Source: Arcuatula senhousia
Lineage: Eukaryota > Mollusca > Bivalvia > Mytilida > Mytilidae
Direction of reading: 5' to 3'
Assembly (NCBI GenBank): GCA_963971305.1
Contig: OZ020303.1
Span: 20,085,184 to 20,149,183, forward strand
DNA: 64,000 nt
Positions 10,426 to 20,934 of the stretch are shown piece after piece. The notes beneath the pieces were generated by a model. It worked only from the letters and a program-made list of their open reading frames with translations, was not told the DNA's origin and made no database searches. Every line of letters begins with the position of its first letter. Position 1 is the stretch's first letter. The translations under genes and the position numbers were made by a program.

Positions 10426-10655
10426 ACTCAAGCTAGCGAACAATTGCAGCGAACAATTACGAGATAAATCTAAAAACCGCGAAAAAGTGCAAATTACCAA
10501 AACGTACCAAAAACTTAAAAACGTATAAAATAGATTTTACTAAGTTTAAATAGTCTCTCTCAAATAAATATTGTTCATTTGTAAAAACTAAATCACATAA
10601 TTGAATTTTTGAAAGCTGGCGAACAATTATAGCAAACATTTAAGAAAGTGGTCGA
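10426..10655 (+). repeat. Left outer inverted terminal segment
   Basis: Pairs with 22894-23143. GCGAACAATT occurs at 10436, 10449 and 10619. It continues through 'TAAATCTAAAAACCG' and 'GTATAAAATAGATTTTACTA' to GGTCGACCTCCAATTCACTG. The repeated decamers are plausible transposase binding sites (inference). Confidence 0.9.
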
Positions 10656-11697
10656 CCTCCAATTCACTGTCTCTTGGAATGCTCCACAGAGATTGTGCCA
10701 GCATAAGGTGGCTGCCGTCGTATAGCCGACATGGAGGGCTACCTATCGACACTAACCGACATAGGGCTTGTTGTGCAAAATTTGGGGTTTGGGTAGGGTG
10801 AAATTGGCACATCGGTCCGGAGGGGGGGACCTCCACTTTACTGTCCCTGGGAATGCTCCACAGAGATTGTGCCAGCATAAGGTGGCTGTCGTCGTATAGC
10901 CGACATGCAGGGCTACCTATCGACACTAACCGACATAGGGCTTGTCGTGCAAAATTTGGGGGTTTGGGTAGGGTGAAAAGGTACATCGGTCCGGAGGGGG
11001 GGGACTCCACTTTACTGTCTCTGGGAACGCTCCAGAGAGATTGTGCCAGCATAAGGTGGCTGCCGTCGTATAGCCGACATGCAGGGCTACCTGTTGACAC
11101 TAACCGACATAGGGCTTGATGTGCAAAATTTGGGGGTTTGGGTAGGGTGAAGTTGGTACATCGGTCCGGAGGGGGGACCTCTTCTTTACTGTCTCTGGGA
11201 ACGCTCCACAGAGATTGTGCCAGCATAAGGTGGCTACCGTCGTATAGCCGACATGCAGGGCTACCTGTCAACACTAACCGACATAGGGCTTGTTGTGCAA
11301 AATTTGGGGGTTTGGGTAGTGTGAAGTTTGAAAATCGGTCCGCAGGGGGGACATCCACTTTACTGTCCCTGGAAACGCTTCACAGAGATTGTGCCAGCAT
11401 AAGGGCGCTGTCGTCGTTTAGCCGACATGTTGGGCTACCTCTCGACACTAACCGACATAGGGCTTGTCGTGCAAAATTTGGGGGTTTGGGTAGGGTGAAG
11501 TTGGTACATAAGTCCGGAGGATGAACCTCCAATTTACTGTCTCTGGGAACGCTCCACGGAGATTGTGCCAGCATAAGGTGGCTGCCGTCGTATAGCCGAC
11601 ATGCAGGGCTACCTGTCGACACTAACCGACATAGGGCTTGTGGTGCAAAATAGTGACCTCCACTTTACTGTCCCTGGGAACGCTCCACAGAGATTAG
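10656..11697 (+). repeat. Left array of 174-bp repeats, about 6.3 units
   Basis: CCGACATAGGG recurs at 10757, 10930, 11104, 11278, 11452 and 11626 (spacing 173-174). A partial seventh unit ends near 11697. Because 174 is a multiple of three, long open frames run through it on both strands with a 58-residue repeated peptide. I regard these as a by-product. Confidence 0.95.
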
Positions 11698-12480
11698 AGA
11701 AAGATGACCCTCCAAGAGAAACTGATAGCTTAAAGAAAGATGACCCTCTTTTCTTAATCGGTCTTTTCTTAACCCTCTTTTCTAAACGGATAGCTTAAAG
11801 AAAGATGACCCTCCAAGAGAAACTGATAGCTTAAAGAAAAATGACCCTCCAAAAGAAACGGATAGCTTAAAGAAAGATGACCCTCCAAGGAAAACTGATA
11901 GCTTTAAGAAAGATAACCCCCAAGGAAAACTGATGTCTTAAAGAAAGATGACCCTCCACTGATAGATGACACTGCAAAGAAAAATTATGGCTCAAAGAAA
12001 AATAACCCTACATATGAAAATGTTGGCTTAAAGAAAGATGACCCTCCAAGAGAAAATACTGGCTTGAAGAAAGATGGCCCACCAATGGAAAATGATTACT
12101 TAAAGAAAGATGACCCTGCAAGGGAAACTGATAGCTTAAATAAAGAAGACTCTCAAATGGAAAATGACACTTCAAAGAAAAATGAAGGCTCAAAGAAAGA
12201 TGACCCTCAATATGAAAATTCTGGCTTGAAGAAAGATGACCCGCCAAGTCCTAGGGGAACTGATGGTTTAATAAAAGATGACCCTTCAATGGAAAATGAT
12301 GGCTTAAAGAAAGATAACTCTTCAAAGGAAAATAATGACTTAAAGAAAGATGAAAGAAAACATAAGGACCATGCAAATGAAAGCGGAAGCTTAAAGAGAA
12401 AATACCATCCAGACGAAAATGAAAGCTTAAAGAAAAAAGATCGTCCTAAAGAAAGTAATCTAAAAGAAATTTCAAGAATA
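11690..12480 (+). repeat. Lys/Asp-rich 36-bp minisatellite with open frame
   Basis: Units of GATAGCTTAAAGAAAGATGA plus CCCTCCAAGAGAAACT (about 36 bp, 12 codons) repeat and diverge to the right. From 12064 a frame stays open to 12648 and reads variants of 'GLKKDDPPMEND', then 'SGSLKRKYHPDENESLKKKD'. Left of 12064 the same peptide is in another frame, with a shift near 11925. The bias toward multiples of three and the conserved KKDDP phrase suggest former protein-coding repeats, perhaps a disordered N-terminal exon of the transposon protein. A spacer-like minisatellite is the alternative. Confidence 0.6.
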
Positions 12481-12557
12481 AACACAGTTGTCAACACAAA
12501 CAAGATTCTGAAAACAAACTTTATGAATGTCCTAGAACTTTCTCCTCAACTCGAATT

Positions 12558-13707
12558 TTCACACGTTTATACCCGAGTTTTGGTATTTGTAATTTTGAAA
12601 CCATTGGGCGATAACCGCTGCTGGTGGACCAGAGCTCCACGAGTGTAATCGCAAGCCTGGTCGTCAGACACGATTTACCATAAAATTTCTAATATTTTTA
12701 TTGCTGAAATTTCCGATTTTTAAATTCTAAATTGTTTAAAACACCAGGTTTCTTTCATTGCATGCACATGGTCGATATCCTCGGTGCTGGATTTGGCTTC
12801 CTTGTTCGAACGTTTTGGTTTTGAGGACTTTTCGTTTTCAACAGTTTGGATTTGACCTTCCAATGATTTGATTTAAATGTTACTGATGAGATGTTACTCC
12901 TTGAATTATCGATATATAGCATATCTAAACTAACCGTTTATACCCGCGTTTTGGTATTTGTTATTTTGAAACCACTGGGCGATAACCGCTGCTGGTGGAC
13001 CAGAGGTCCCCGAGGGTAATCACAAGCTTGTTTACCATAAAATTTCTAATATTTTTGTTGCTGAAATTTCCGATTTTTAAATTCTTAATTGTTTAAAAAA
13101 GCAGGTTTCTTTCCTTGAAATGCACATGGTTGATATCCTCGGTGCTGGATTTGGCTTCCTTGTTCGAACGTTTTGGTTTTGAGTATTTTTCGTTTTCAAC
13201 CGTTTGGATTTGACCTTCCAATGTTTTGATTAAAATGCTACTGATGACAGGTTACTCCTTGAAATATCGATATATAGCATATCCAAATTAACCGTTTATA
13301 CCCGCGTTTTGGTATTTGTAATTTTGAAACCACTTGGCGATAACCGATGCTGGTGGACCACATGTCCCCGAGGGTAATCACAAGCCTTGTCGTCAGACCT
13401 GTCTGACACGATTTACCATAAAATTTCTAAAATTTTTGTTGCTGAAATTTCCGATTTTTAAATTCTTAATTGTTTAAAACACCAGGTTTCTTTCCTTGTA
13501 ATGCACATGGTCGATATCCTCGGTGCTGGATTTGGCTTCCTTGCTCGAACGTATTGGTTTTGAGTACTTTTTGTTTTCAACAGTTTTGGAATTTGACCTT
13601 CCAATGTTTTGATTGAAATGCTACTGATGAGAGGTTACTCCTTGAAATATCGGTATATAACATATCCAAATTAACCGTTCATACCCGCATTTTGGTATTT
13701 GTAATTA
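12558..13707 (+). repeat. Tandem array, period about 358-383 bp, 3.1 units
   Basis: CGTTTATACCCG or close variants recur at 12564, 12935, 13293 and 13676. Each unit holds TGGTGGACCAGAGGTCCCCG, GAGGGTAATCACAAGCC, 'GTCTGACACGATTTACC' and CGGTGCTGGATTTGGCTTCC. A further single unit lies at 16021-16348. The CTGGTGGAC..TCCCCGAGGGTA phrase is one I associate with bivalve repeats. Confidence 0.9.
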
Positions 13708-16020
13708 TAGTGAGCACAGCTCGTAGCAGAGAGCTCTACGGCAAGTTCCCGCGAAAAAATTGTCTTATGCTGATATGAGCCTCCTCATATTGATTTTTTT
13801 CGTCCGGATATGCTTCTCAAAGGAATCCGGAGTGAATGTTAAAATTATTACCCATTTTGCTTGTCGCATTCCAATAAATATCTATGTTATAGAGTATAAG
13901 GGGAAAATATGAGTTGCTTCATTTTTTGTAGTTACCAAATTTTAATCGATTTTTCACGTTCAATCGCCCCAAGCATCTCGTCCCAAATTGAACGTTCTAG
14001 AAAATGCACCAAAATCTAAATAATTACGATGATTTCAGATTATTTTTCAGTGCATCGATTCAAATTCAAATCTTTTTTATTCGGTCATTAGAAAATGTTT
14101 ACAATGGCACTTTAAACACGTTAACTTTAGATGTCTTCTGTTCAAAATTAATCAGTCAAAATATTTCATTTGGGTAACTCGGAAATTTACCAAAACGCAC
14201 CTCGCACATGTTTTTACCTCTAGTTTAACAAATGATTCAGTATCAAAGTAGCCCGTCTTTGCGGGAATGTTTTTTTTAGATGTGATATTTTGATTTCTAA
14301 AAGATTTTATTCCTCTTATGAGAGCAAAAAGAGGAAAAATATTGCTTGCTGAAATCTTCAATTCAATTAGCTCTTCAAAAATATCTATTTGGCTGAAGCT
14401 ATCAGATAAACCCTTATTAAAGTTATGGCCCCTAATTGTCAAGTTTTGGGTTATTGCCTTGCAGATTAAAACTAGAAAAGATTACGATTAGCTTTTGTTT
14501 GCTTGAATGTTTGGTTATATGTACTCTACAAACGCCTTCATTATAAGGTGGACATGATGATTGTATGATGATACTTGACTGGAGCTTTTCACCTCAGATA
14601 CCTCAAAATATTCAGATGAGCTATTCAGGCTCCTGGGAGCCTCTTGTTTTGATATGTTTTTATTTGTAACTGACATCAACTGTCGTTTCAAGTATGGTAA
14701 TTTTGTTATTCCTTTTATTCATGGTTGTGACCAGCACTTTATTGCGAAAGGAGGAGAAATCGTGGTGTCACTCTTTTCTTTGACTTGAAATTTATTATTC
14801 TAAGATTGGCTCTCACTGGTTACGCTTGCTACCTTACCACCATTAATACATGTAATACGTCGCCGAATGTTCACGAACAGAAACAACATTTTATATTGAA
14901 AAGGTAGTTTTGTTTCCATATTTTATTAGCTTTTTCAATTTAAGATTACCTGTCAAATGGTTGCAAAACTAGTTACGATAATAATATTATATAAAATAAT
15001 TAATAAAATGTAACTTATTTTTAATTTATATTTAAAAAAAGTCACAAATTAAAAACCCTATAATGCAATGCGCACAACATTGCCTCTGGTGAATTCTTGA
15101 AATCGAGGAAACCTTTTCACCTGGTCCTTTTTGAACACGACAGAGTAGAAGTATTCATTTTTTGAGACAGTTTATTTTTCTTTATTGCATTTTAATTATT
15201 TCATTATTAAATTCGTTTATTGTATTTCTTTCCGGTTATTTATTTATAGTATTTTCGTCACCTATCGGTGATCAATTTGACCTTTAAATTTACATTTATT
15301 ATCATTGGGAAGTTTCCCGCTTAAATTGTACACGAAATTTTTGATACTGCTTCAATCGTTGCGTATAAAAGTTTGAACTTTCGTAGCTACTGTCCATTCG
15401 TTAACAAAACTGTGGAGTACATCACTGGAATTAAAAAGGAAACGTGACTTAAGATAAGTACTACTAAAATGCCTTTAATTTTCCCTTTCTTCATTAGTTT
15501 ATGTGAAAACGATTGTTGAAATTTTAAGTAAATTGATCAAATGATTTTTAAATGTTGTTTTTTGATGAAAACATTTAAATTAGAAATTAAAGTGTGTTTT
15601 ATGGAAAATTACTCTTGTAATTTGTTGCACGATATGTGTTTAGTATATTTTAAAGGTTGTTTCTGTTGTTTCTTCTATGTAAGTACTTGAATATAAGTCT
15701 AATTTATAGTTTGATTAATTTACACTGGAAGTGTAGATATTGCCGTTCATTCAATTTTAGATTCGAAATGATGCTTTATTGTCATTACAATGAGTGATAA
15801 TTTTCTTGATCTATTATAATTTAATTTTAAAAGTTTTCATGAAAACTTATAATTAGATGTGTCAATTCAGTCTGACATTATTATTACTAAGAAAATAATT
15901 TGATTTTTTTTTTCCCTGATTAATATGCGTTTATTGAATTTTACATGAGGGGTCGAGGATTACGGAGGGCAAGACAGGGCCACCCTAACAATGTAAGAAA
16001 TGTTGACAACATCAACAGGC
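13708..16020. other. 2.3-kb segment separating repeat units, nothing coding recognised
   Basis: It separates the ~360-bp array from its last unit, so it may be one insertion. It opens GTGAGCACAGCTCGTAGCAG and holds, at 14620-14650, 'GAGCTATTCAGGCTCCTGGG', the terminal phrase of element H. From 14900 to 15950 it is very AT-rich. No frame longer than about 100 codons has recognisable similarity. Confidence 0.4.
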
Positions 16021-16348
16021 GAGGTCCCCGAGGGTAATCACAAGCCTGGTAGTCAGACTTGTCTGACACGATTTACCATAAAATGTCTAATATTTTTGTC
16101 GCTGAAATTTCCGTTTTTTAAATTAAAAATTGTTTAAAACACCAGGTTTCTTTCCTTGTAATGTACATTGTCGATATCATCGGTGCCGGATTTGGCTTCC
16201 TTGTTCGTACTTTTCGTTTTCAACAGTTTGGATTTGACCTTCCAATGTTTTGATTTAAATGCTACTGATGAGAGGTTACTCCTTGAAATATCGATATATA
16301 GCATATCCAAATTAATGGTTTATACCCGCGTTTTGGTATTTTTAATTA
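16021..16348 (+). repeat. Single unit of the ~360-bp repeat
   Basis: Same order as the array at 12558-13707: GAGGTCCCCGAGGGTAATCA through 'ATACCCGCGTTTTGGTATTT'. It ends just before the first transposase-like frame. Confidence 0.9.
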
Positions 16349-16367
16349 ACAAAAGCAACTTGACTCG

Positions 16368-18618
16368 ATGCAAAAACAAGAAAATACGGAAATTGGCAAG
16401 ATTCATTCAAATACACAAGAATGCGCATTTGGTAAAAAAATTTCCAGTCTCTTTTTTGAAGAACAAGTTGCAGCGGAAGGGTGTTTTTATATCACCAATG
16501 ATCAATGGATATTGTTACGTTCACAACAAAAAGGACGATGTTTTAAAACTGGTTCATGGGAACGTATTGTTTTAGATGGCATTAAACATATCAATCCTTA
16601 TTGCGTTTACATGTTTAAATGGCACTGAGTATCGACAGAAAGCAAGAGGAAGCCAAATAAAGAAGCACCAGTTTTTCAGGGAGAAGCCATATATAAATTT
16701 GATAATTGCAAAAATATTTGCAAATTTCAAATGGGGGAAGATAGAAAAGTAACTGTAACTGTCGGTAGTCGTGTGAAGCAAACATTACAGAGAAATAAGC
16801 GAGACCTGTAAGAGGGGAAGAAAGAAAAGCATTAAAAGATAAATTTGAAGGAAAGGTGAAACCCTTTAAGCTTTACCTTGACGAATTTTACAAGGTCGTT
16901 CCAGAGGTAAAAATGGCAGGCAATTACAGTGGCTTTGGTGCATCAAATAGAAGAAAATGCGATGTGGAATAAGTGTACGCGACACAACCTACATTATAAA
17001 CGTATATTTTAAATATCCACAATGGAAAACAGCCAGCAGCCTTCAATGTGACCAGCGGTCGCTGCTCGCTGTTTTTCAATTGGCCCCTGGATTGAAAATA
17101 AAATACATATGATTCAAGCCCAATCCCAAAGTACATTGAAAGACCCTCTTCTTGACAAAAAACAATTAACAAAAATTCGACTAAATACAAACATAAGCTT
17201 TGATAAAAAACATACATTGCAACAAATCAGTAGAGAATCAAATTACCAAAACAGACTGGATAAATCTGAGTATGAAAGCACGGTAAAATTGCATTTAGCC
17301 TTGCAGAATGAAACACCAGCAGCAAAGTGTCCAGGTTTTATACAGCAACTCTCCATTATTCCACCATATGTATTTTATTGGACAGAAGTGGGTAAATGTC
17401 TGTGGCATGATCTAGGCAAAAGGGTCATTTATTGGGATGCCACTGGGACAGTTATAATGCCCAGAGAAGATAGAAGAAAGTTTTTTTTTACTATGAAGAA
17501 CCCTACAATAAATGAAGGTGCCATTCCAGTAGCAAGTATGTTGTCTTCTCTCCATTCTATGCCGCTCTTCGTGTTCTGGTTAGGAGAATTTAGACGTGCA
17601 AAAAAAAAAGATATTTGGACACAACAGCACAACAAGGCCTCATCAAATAATCAGCGACAGAAGTCTTGCGTTCATTCAGGCTGCACTTTCAGAATTCAAC
17701 AACGAATATCTTAACTTGTTTCGATCAAGGGCTTGGAAAATTGTGACCGGCAATGCAAACCAAGGTGACCTTTAATCGGTTTTTCCTCACTCATGTTTGT
17801 CCCATATCATGAGTTCTTTTAGGAAACTCCTTTTATCACATTATAAAACGAACTTTGAGTTTGGAATGTTTTGTTGCAACACTTGCGGAATGTAAAGCAG
17901 TTCTCAAAACCGTCTATCAAGTGTTATCATCACCTGTTTTAGACCAAAAAACTTCAACCATGATTGAATTATACAAATGAAGGCAAAACAACTGCCCATT
18001 AACTTTACTGAAGAGGGAAAGGAACGAACGGAAGAGGTTGCGATTGACGAATCTATTCACGATTGCACCGTGTTTCCGAAGGACATAGATCCCAGTCAAG
18101 TAACTGAAGAAGACTTTGAGAATCGTTCTACCAGAAATGAATTTTACAAAATGTCTCAGGATATTTTAAGTGAAGTACGATACGATAATGACCAATCAAT
18201 CTTCGTTGAAATGCCTGGTAATGACAGATATTCAGCCTCACTTGCTGAAAAGATTCATAAGCTATTCATCCCAACCCCTCCTCTTAGGTCAAATCTAGTT
18301 CTAGGAAATTTATCAAGACATGGAAACTCAAAGGCTTCTACTGCAACTTTTATTGGAAACAAAGAAAGAAGTAACAACAGCATTGAAAAGAGATTTCAGA
18401 TCGCGAAGGACATCGAGTTAAGCAATCGGACCACAAACAGAATCGACGAGTTTTCCGCAAGACTGTACACGCATACGAAATGTATCCAAGAACTGGCAAT
18501 ATTGAATCATGTAAAGACTTGTAAACGAAGAATTGGACGAAGCACAAAAACGATCGAAGAAGAATGGGTTCGGTCAGAAAAACCTGTAAGTGGAAATTAT
18601 CAGAAAGCACCAATATAA
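16368..18618 (+). pseudogene. DDE-type transposase, broken (MULE-like arrangement)
   Basis: Pieces in order. 16368-16625 reads an N-terminal 'F..EQVAAEGCFYITNDQW' and 'INPYCVYMFKW' segment, ended by a TGA at 16626. The same frame continues with 'GEAIYKFDNC...CKFQM', a possible zinc-binding patch. A shift near 16808 leads to 'RGEERKALKDKFEGKVKPFKLYLDEFYK'. Repeat W (16961-17172) interrupts it. 17173-17610 holds YWDATGTV (Asp codon 17436-17438) and 'IPVASMLSSLHS...FWLGEF'. A 10-A run at 17600-17609 shifts frame before IISDRSLAFIQAALSEFN (Asp codon 17656-17658). 'HVCLSHIM' and 'KTVYQVLSSPVLDQ' follow in shifted frames. 17977-18618 holds 'RSNNSIEKRFQIAKD' (Glu codon 18385-18387) and 'DEFSARLY'. 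D, D and E spaced this way fit a DDE fold; which superfamily is not settled. It is a pseudogene. Confidence 0.7.
16961..17172 (+). mobile_element. Repeat W insertion inside the transposase
   Basis: About 210 bp homologous to 8997-9220 (GATGTGGAATAAGTGTACGC to CAATTAAC). It replaces the expected continuous frame between '...SNRRKC' and 'IRLNTNISF', so it postdates gene function. Confidence 0.75.
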
Positions 18619-18626
18619 CACCTTAA

Positions 18627-19190
18627 ACGACGTGCAAAAGTGCCCCTCAAAAGACACCCCCTGAACACTTAGGTCCGGAAAATGAAAAGAAAAGACGAGT
18701 AAATCAAACCTATGAACAAACGAAAGGTGACAGTAATATTGATCAAGCATCTTCCGTATTGAACAAGATGTCATATGTTACTGACGACATGGAGGTAGAA
18801 GTATTTAGACGAGGTTTGAGTGGCATTTGTAACATTGGAAACTCATGCTGGTTTGGGCCTGTTATTGCTGCTCTAAAAACCGCCGAGCCAATACAAAAAC
18901 TACTTGATACGAATTGTGAAAACTTAACAGTATGCCAGTCGGCACAGTCAATAATCAAAGTCATTAACAAAAGCCATAGTGGTATAGAAGTAACAGAGAA
19001 TGACGTACAAGATGCACTGATTTGTTGCCGGCAGAAATATAGGATAAGCTTGCATATGCAGAACGACGCCGACGAATTTTTGAATATGGTCATAGCTGAT
19101 TTGATCAAGACTACAGGAGCTCAAAATCTTATCAAGGTACTAAATTCGGTTAAATTTTACGGTTTTTTTTGGGAACCCATAAGCAAGTAA
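18627..19190 (+). pseudogene. Ubiquitin-specific protease (C19) N-terminal half
   Basis: The open frame after the stop at 18624 reads a charged linker ('PPEHLGPENEKKRR') and then 'RRGLSGICNIGNSCWFGPVIAALK'. This is the Cys box of ubiquitin-specific proteases (family pattern GL.N.GN.CY.N); the likely nucleophile codon is 18846-18848. About 70 residues on, HMQNDADEFLNMV matches the QxDAxEFL signature. USPs remove ubiquitin from proteins. The His box expected further downstream is not seen. AAG|GTACTA near 19137 could be a splice donor, or the domain is truncated at the stop at 19188. It lies directly behind the transposase on the same strand, with only a short gap holding a stop, which suggests one original fused protein. 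W in place of Y after the Cys is a deviation from the consensus. Confidence 0.75.
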
Positions 19191-19285
19191 AATTAAGGGG
19201 TATATGATATACCATCCACCCTGGCTGTCGGTTTAAATATCTTGTGTTATTTTAACTTCTTAACCGATTTAAACATTCTAGCCTG

Positions 19286-19368
19286 TTTGTTTGTTTTTTG
19301 GTTTTTTTTTTTTTGGGGGGGGGGGTGGAGTTGTGCAATAACTTTTTTTTTTGGGGGGGGGGGTGTAA
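19286..19368. repeat. Duplicated poly-T/poly-G low-complexity tract
   Basis: Two copies of a T-run followed by a G-run and GTG (around 19297-19328 and 19343-19363), separated by AGTTGTGCAATAACT. Simple sequence, prone to assembly error. Confidence 0.85.
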
Positions 19369-19565
19369 TAACTATGCATAAATAATACCAATAATGCACG
19401 TTGAATATTGTTTAATAGCCTTATTAAAGATATCATTTATGTAACAAAATAATAATATGTTTCCAACATGCGGCAGGATATATACATGTTTATTCTTAGT
19501 GAGCACGCTCGCACATCTAATGAAGTCGTGTTTAAGCATGCTAAATTGAAAAAAAAGTTGATCAT

Positions 19566-20706
19566 TTAAGGATGTTCGCTGGTCAGTTTAAAAATAACAA
19601 AGTATATAAAGGACTAGGGTTGATAAGGGCCAAAAATTATTTTTGTTGGAATTCAAGTAACAATTGTGACAAGACTTAGTTAAATGTCATTACTTTAATG
19701 CTTCATAGACAATTTATTTTTTTTTACCATACTGTGACGTCATAATTGAACAAATTGCACAAAATTGACCAAATCGGCTGTTTTTTAGCATATTTTTAAT
19801 AATTTTCGCTCTGGGAAGTGACCGCAACACCCATGTACATGTACCACAAAATCCTTTTGGTAACAAATTAAGTTGGTCCTGAAAAATATTTTCCCAAAGT
19901 ATCTATTTGGTACATGGCTGTACACACTACTATTGAAAACAAAATAAGCATGAAAATAATGTAAAAACCGCTAATTTTGACCAAATGTTGAAAATCTTCC
20001 AACTTTTAATGCCATTTTCTATATACTGTGGATTCATTTATTTTCGGGGTTTGTTAAAAAATGACAAGTTCGTGGATTCTTAGATTCGTGGTTCTGAGGT
20101 CTGCTGCATACAGATCAATGTTAAATTTCTTTTTCGTTGGATATCGAATTTCGTAGGTCAACGGCACCCACGAAAAATGATACCCCACGATCAATAATGA
20201 AATCACAGTATAGATTATATGGATTGAAATAATTTTCATTGTTTATTATGTCCCTAACCCTTGCCTAAGAAAATAAATAGAAAGTAGAATACTAGAACTT
20301 TTAATTTTCAGCCATATGTTGAGGCCAAAAACAGGCCTTATCAGCCCTGGTCCTTTATATATTTGATGAATAGCTCATAGATTAAGGTACAAAATAAGCT
20401 TCAGATATTCATAGGTTGCTGAATTGGTTTTCGAGATAATAAATTGTTAAAATTTGGCAGGAAAAGGCTCTGATTTTTTCATAGGTTAAACCTTCGACTT
20501 GTTTTACTGTAGAAACAAACAAAAAAAATAACAAGAAATTTTCAAAACTTTGAACACTAGTTCTTAATGACCCAATAGGCTATATCATAAAGAAGAAAAT
20601 AGGGGGTTGCTGGGCCAAAAAACCCTATCCCTATTTTAATGTTATAGTCCCGAGGATTCCGAAAATCTGACAGAAATCTCAAAAATTGACCAGCCATCAT
20701 CCTTAA
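19566..20706. mobile_element. TIR element with TTAA ends (family J)
   Basis: TTAAGGATGTTCGCTGGTCA at the left pairs with 'TTGACCAGCCATCATCCTTAA' at the right. Further pairing occurs at TATATAAAGGACTAGGGTTG (about 19600) and GGTCCTTTATATA (about 20347). TTAA is at both edges. A MITE at 20024-20210 is nested within. A decayed relative lies at 39630-40300. No transposase frame. Confidence 0.75.
20024..20210. mobile_element. Palindromic MITE, TACTGTGGATTCATTTA ends
   Basis: TACTGTGGATTCATTTATTT at the left; AATGAAATCACAGTA at the right. The interior folds through 'TCGTGGATTCTTAGATTCGT' and CCCACGAAAAATGA. TA on each side suggests a mariner-type target. Confidence 0.85.
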
Positions 20707-20934
20707 GACTTTCAAGATGCGTTTAGTACATGACAATCCTATAAGTTATTCAAGAAAAAAAATATAACCTATCTTGACATATTGTACGAAAATCCCAAAT
20801 GATGAAACGAGCTCAATTAATACAGGAACTTTCTTTTTAGGTCAAACAAACCTCAACCTGTGTATCATGTTGAAGAAGCACCGAGAATGAGCAATTGCTT
20901 GCTTGCCTCCAACTGAGCATACCCCCAATTTTTA

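Noticed and set aside
10627..11358. 243-codon minus-strand open frame
   Set aside because: It lies wholly in the 174-bp array; the period is divisible by three and the plus strand is open too, so the frame follows from the repeat.
10656..11697. Regular array as a CRISPR-like structure
   Set aside because: Units are 174 bp and contiguous with no spacers, in a eukaryotic repeat context.
12064..12648. Complete gene for a Lys-rich nuclear protein
   Set aside because: No defensible start, the frame runs into the ~360-bp repeat at its 3' end, and the upstream part is out of frame; described as a minisatellite instead.
19286..19368. Poly-T/poly-G as a regulatory or termination site
   Set aside because: Simple sequence also found at 55230; likely slippage or assembly-prone.
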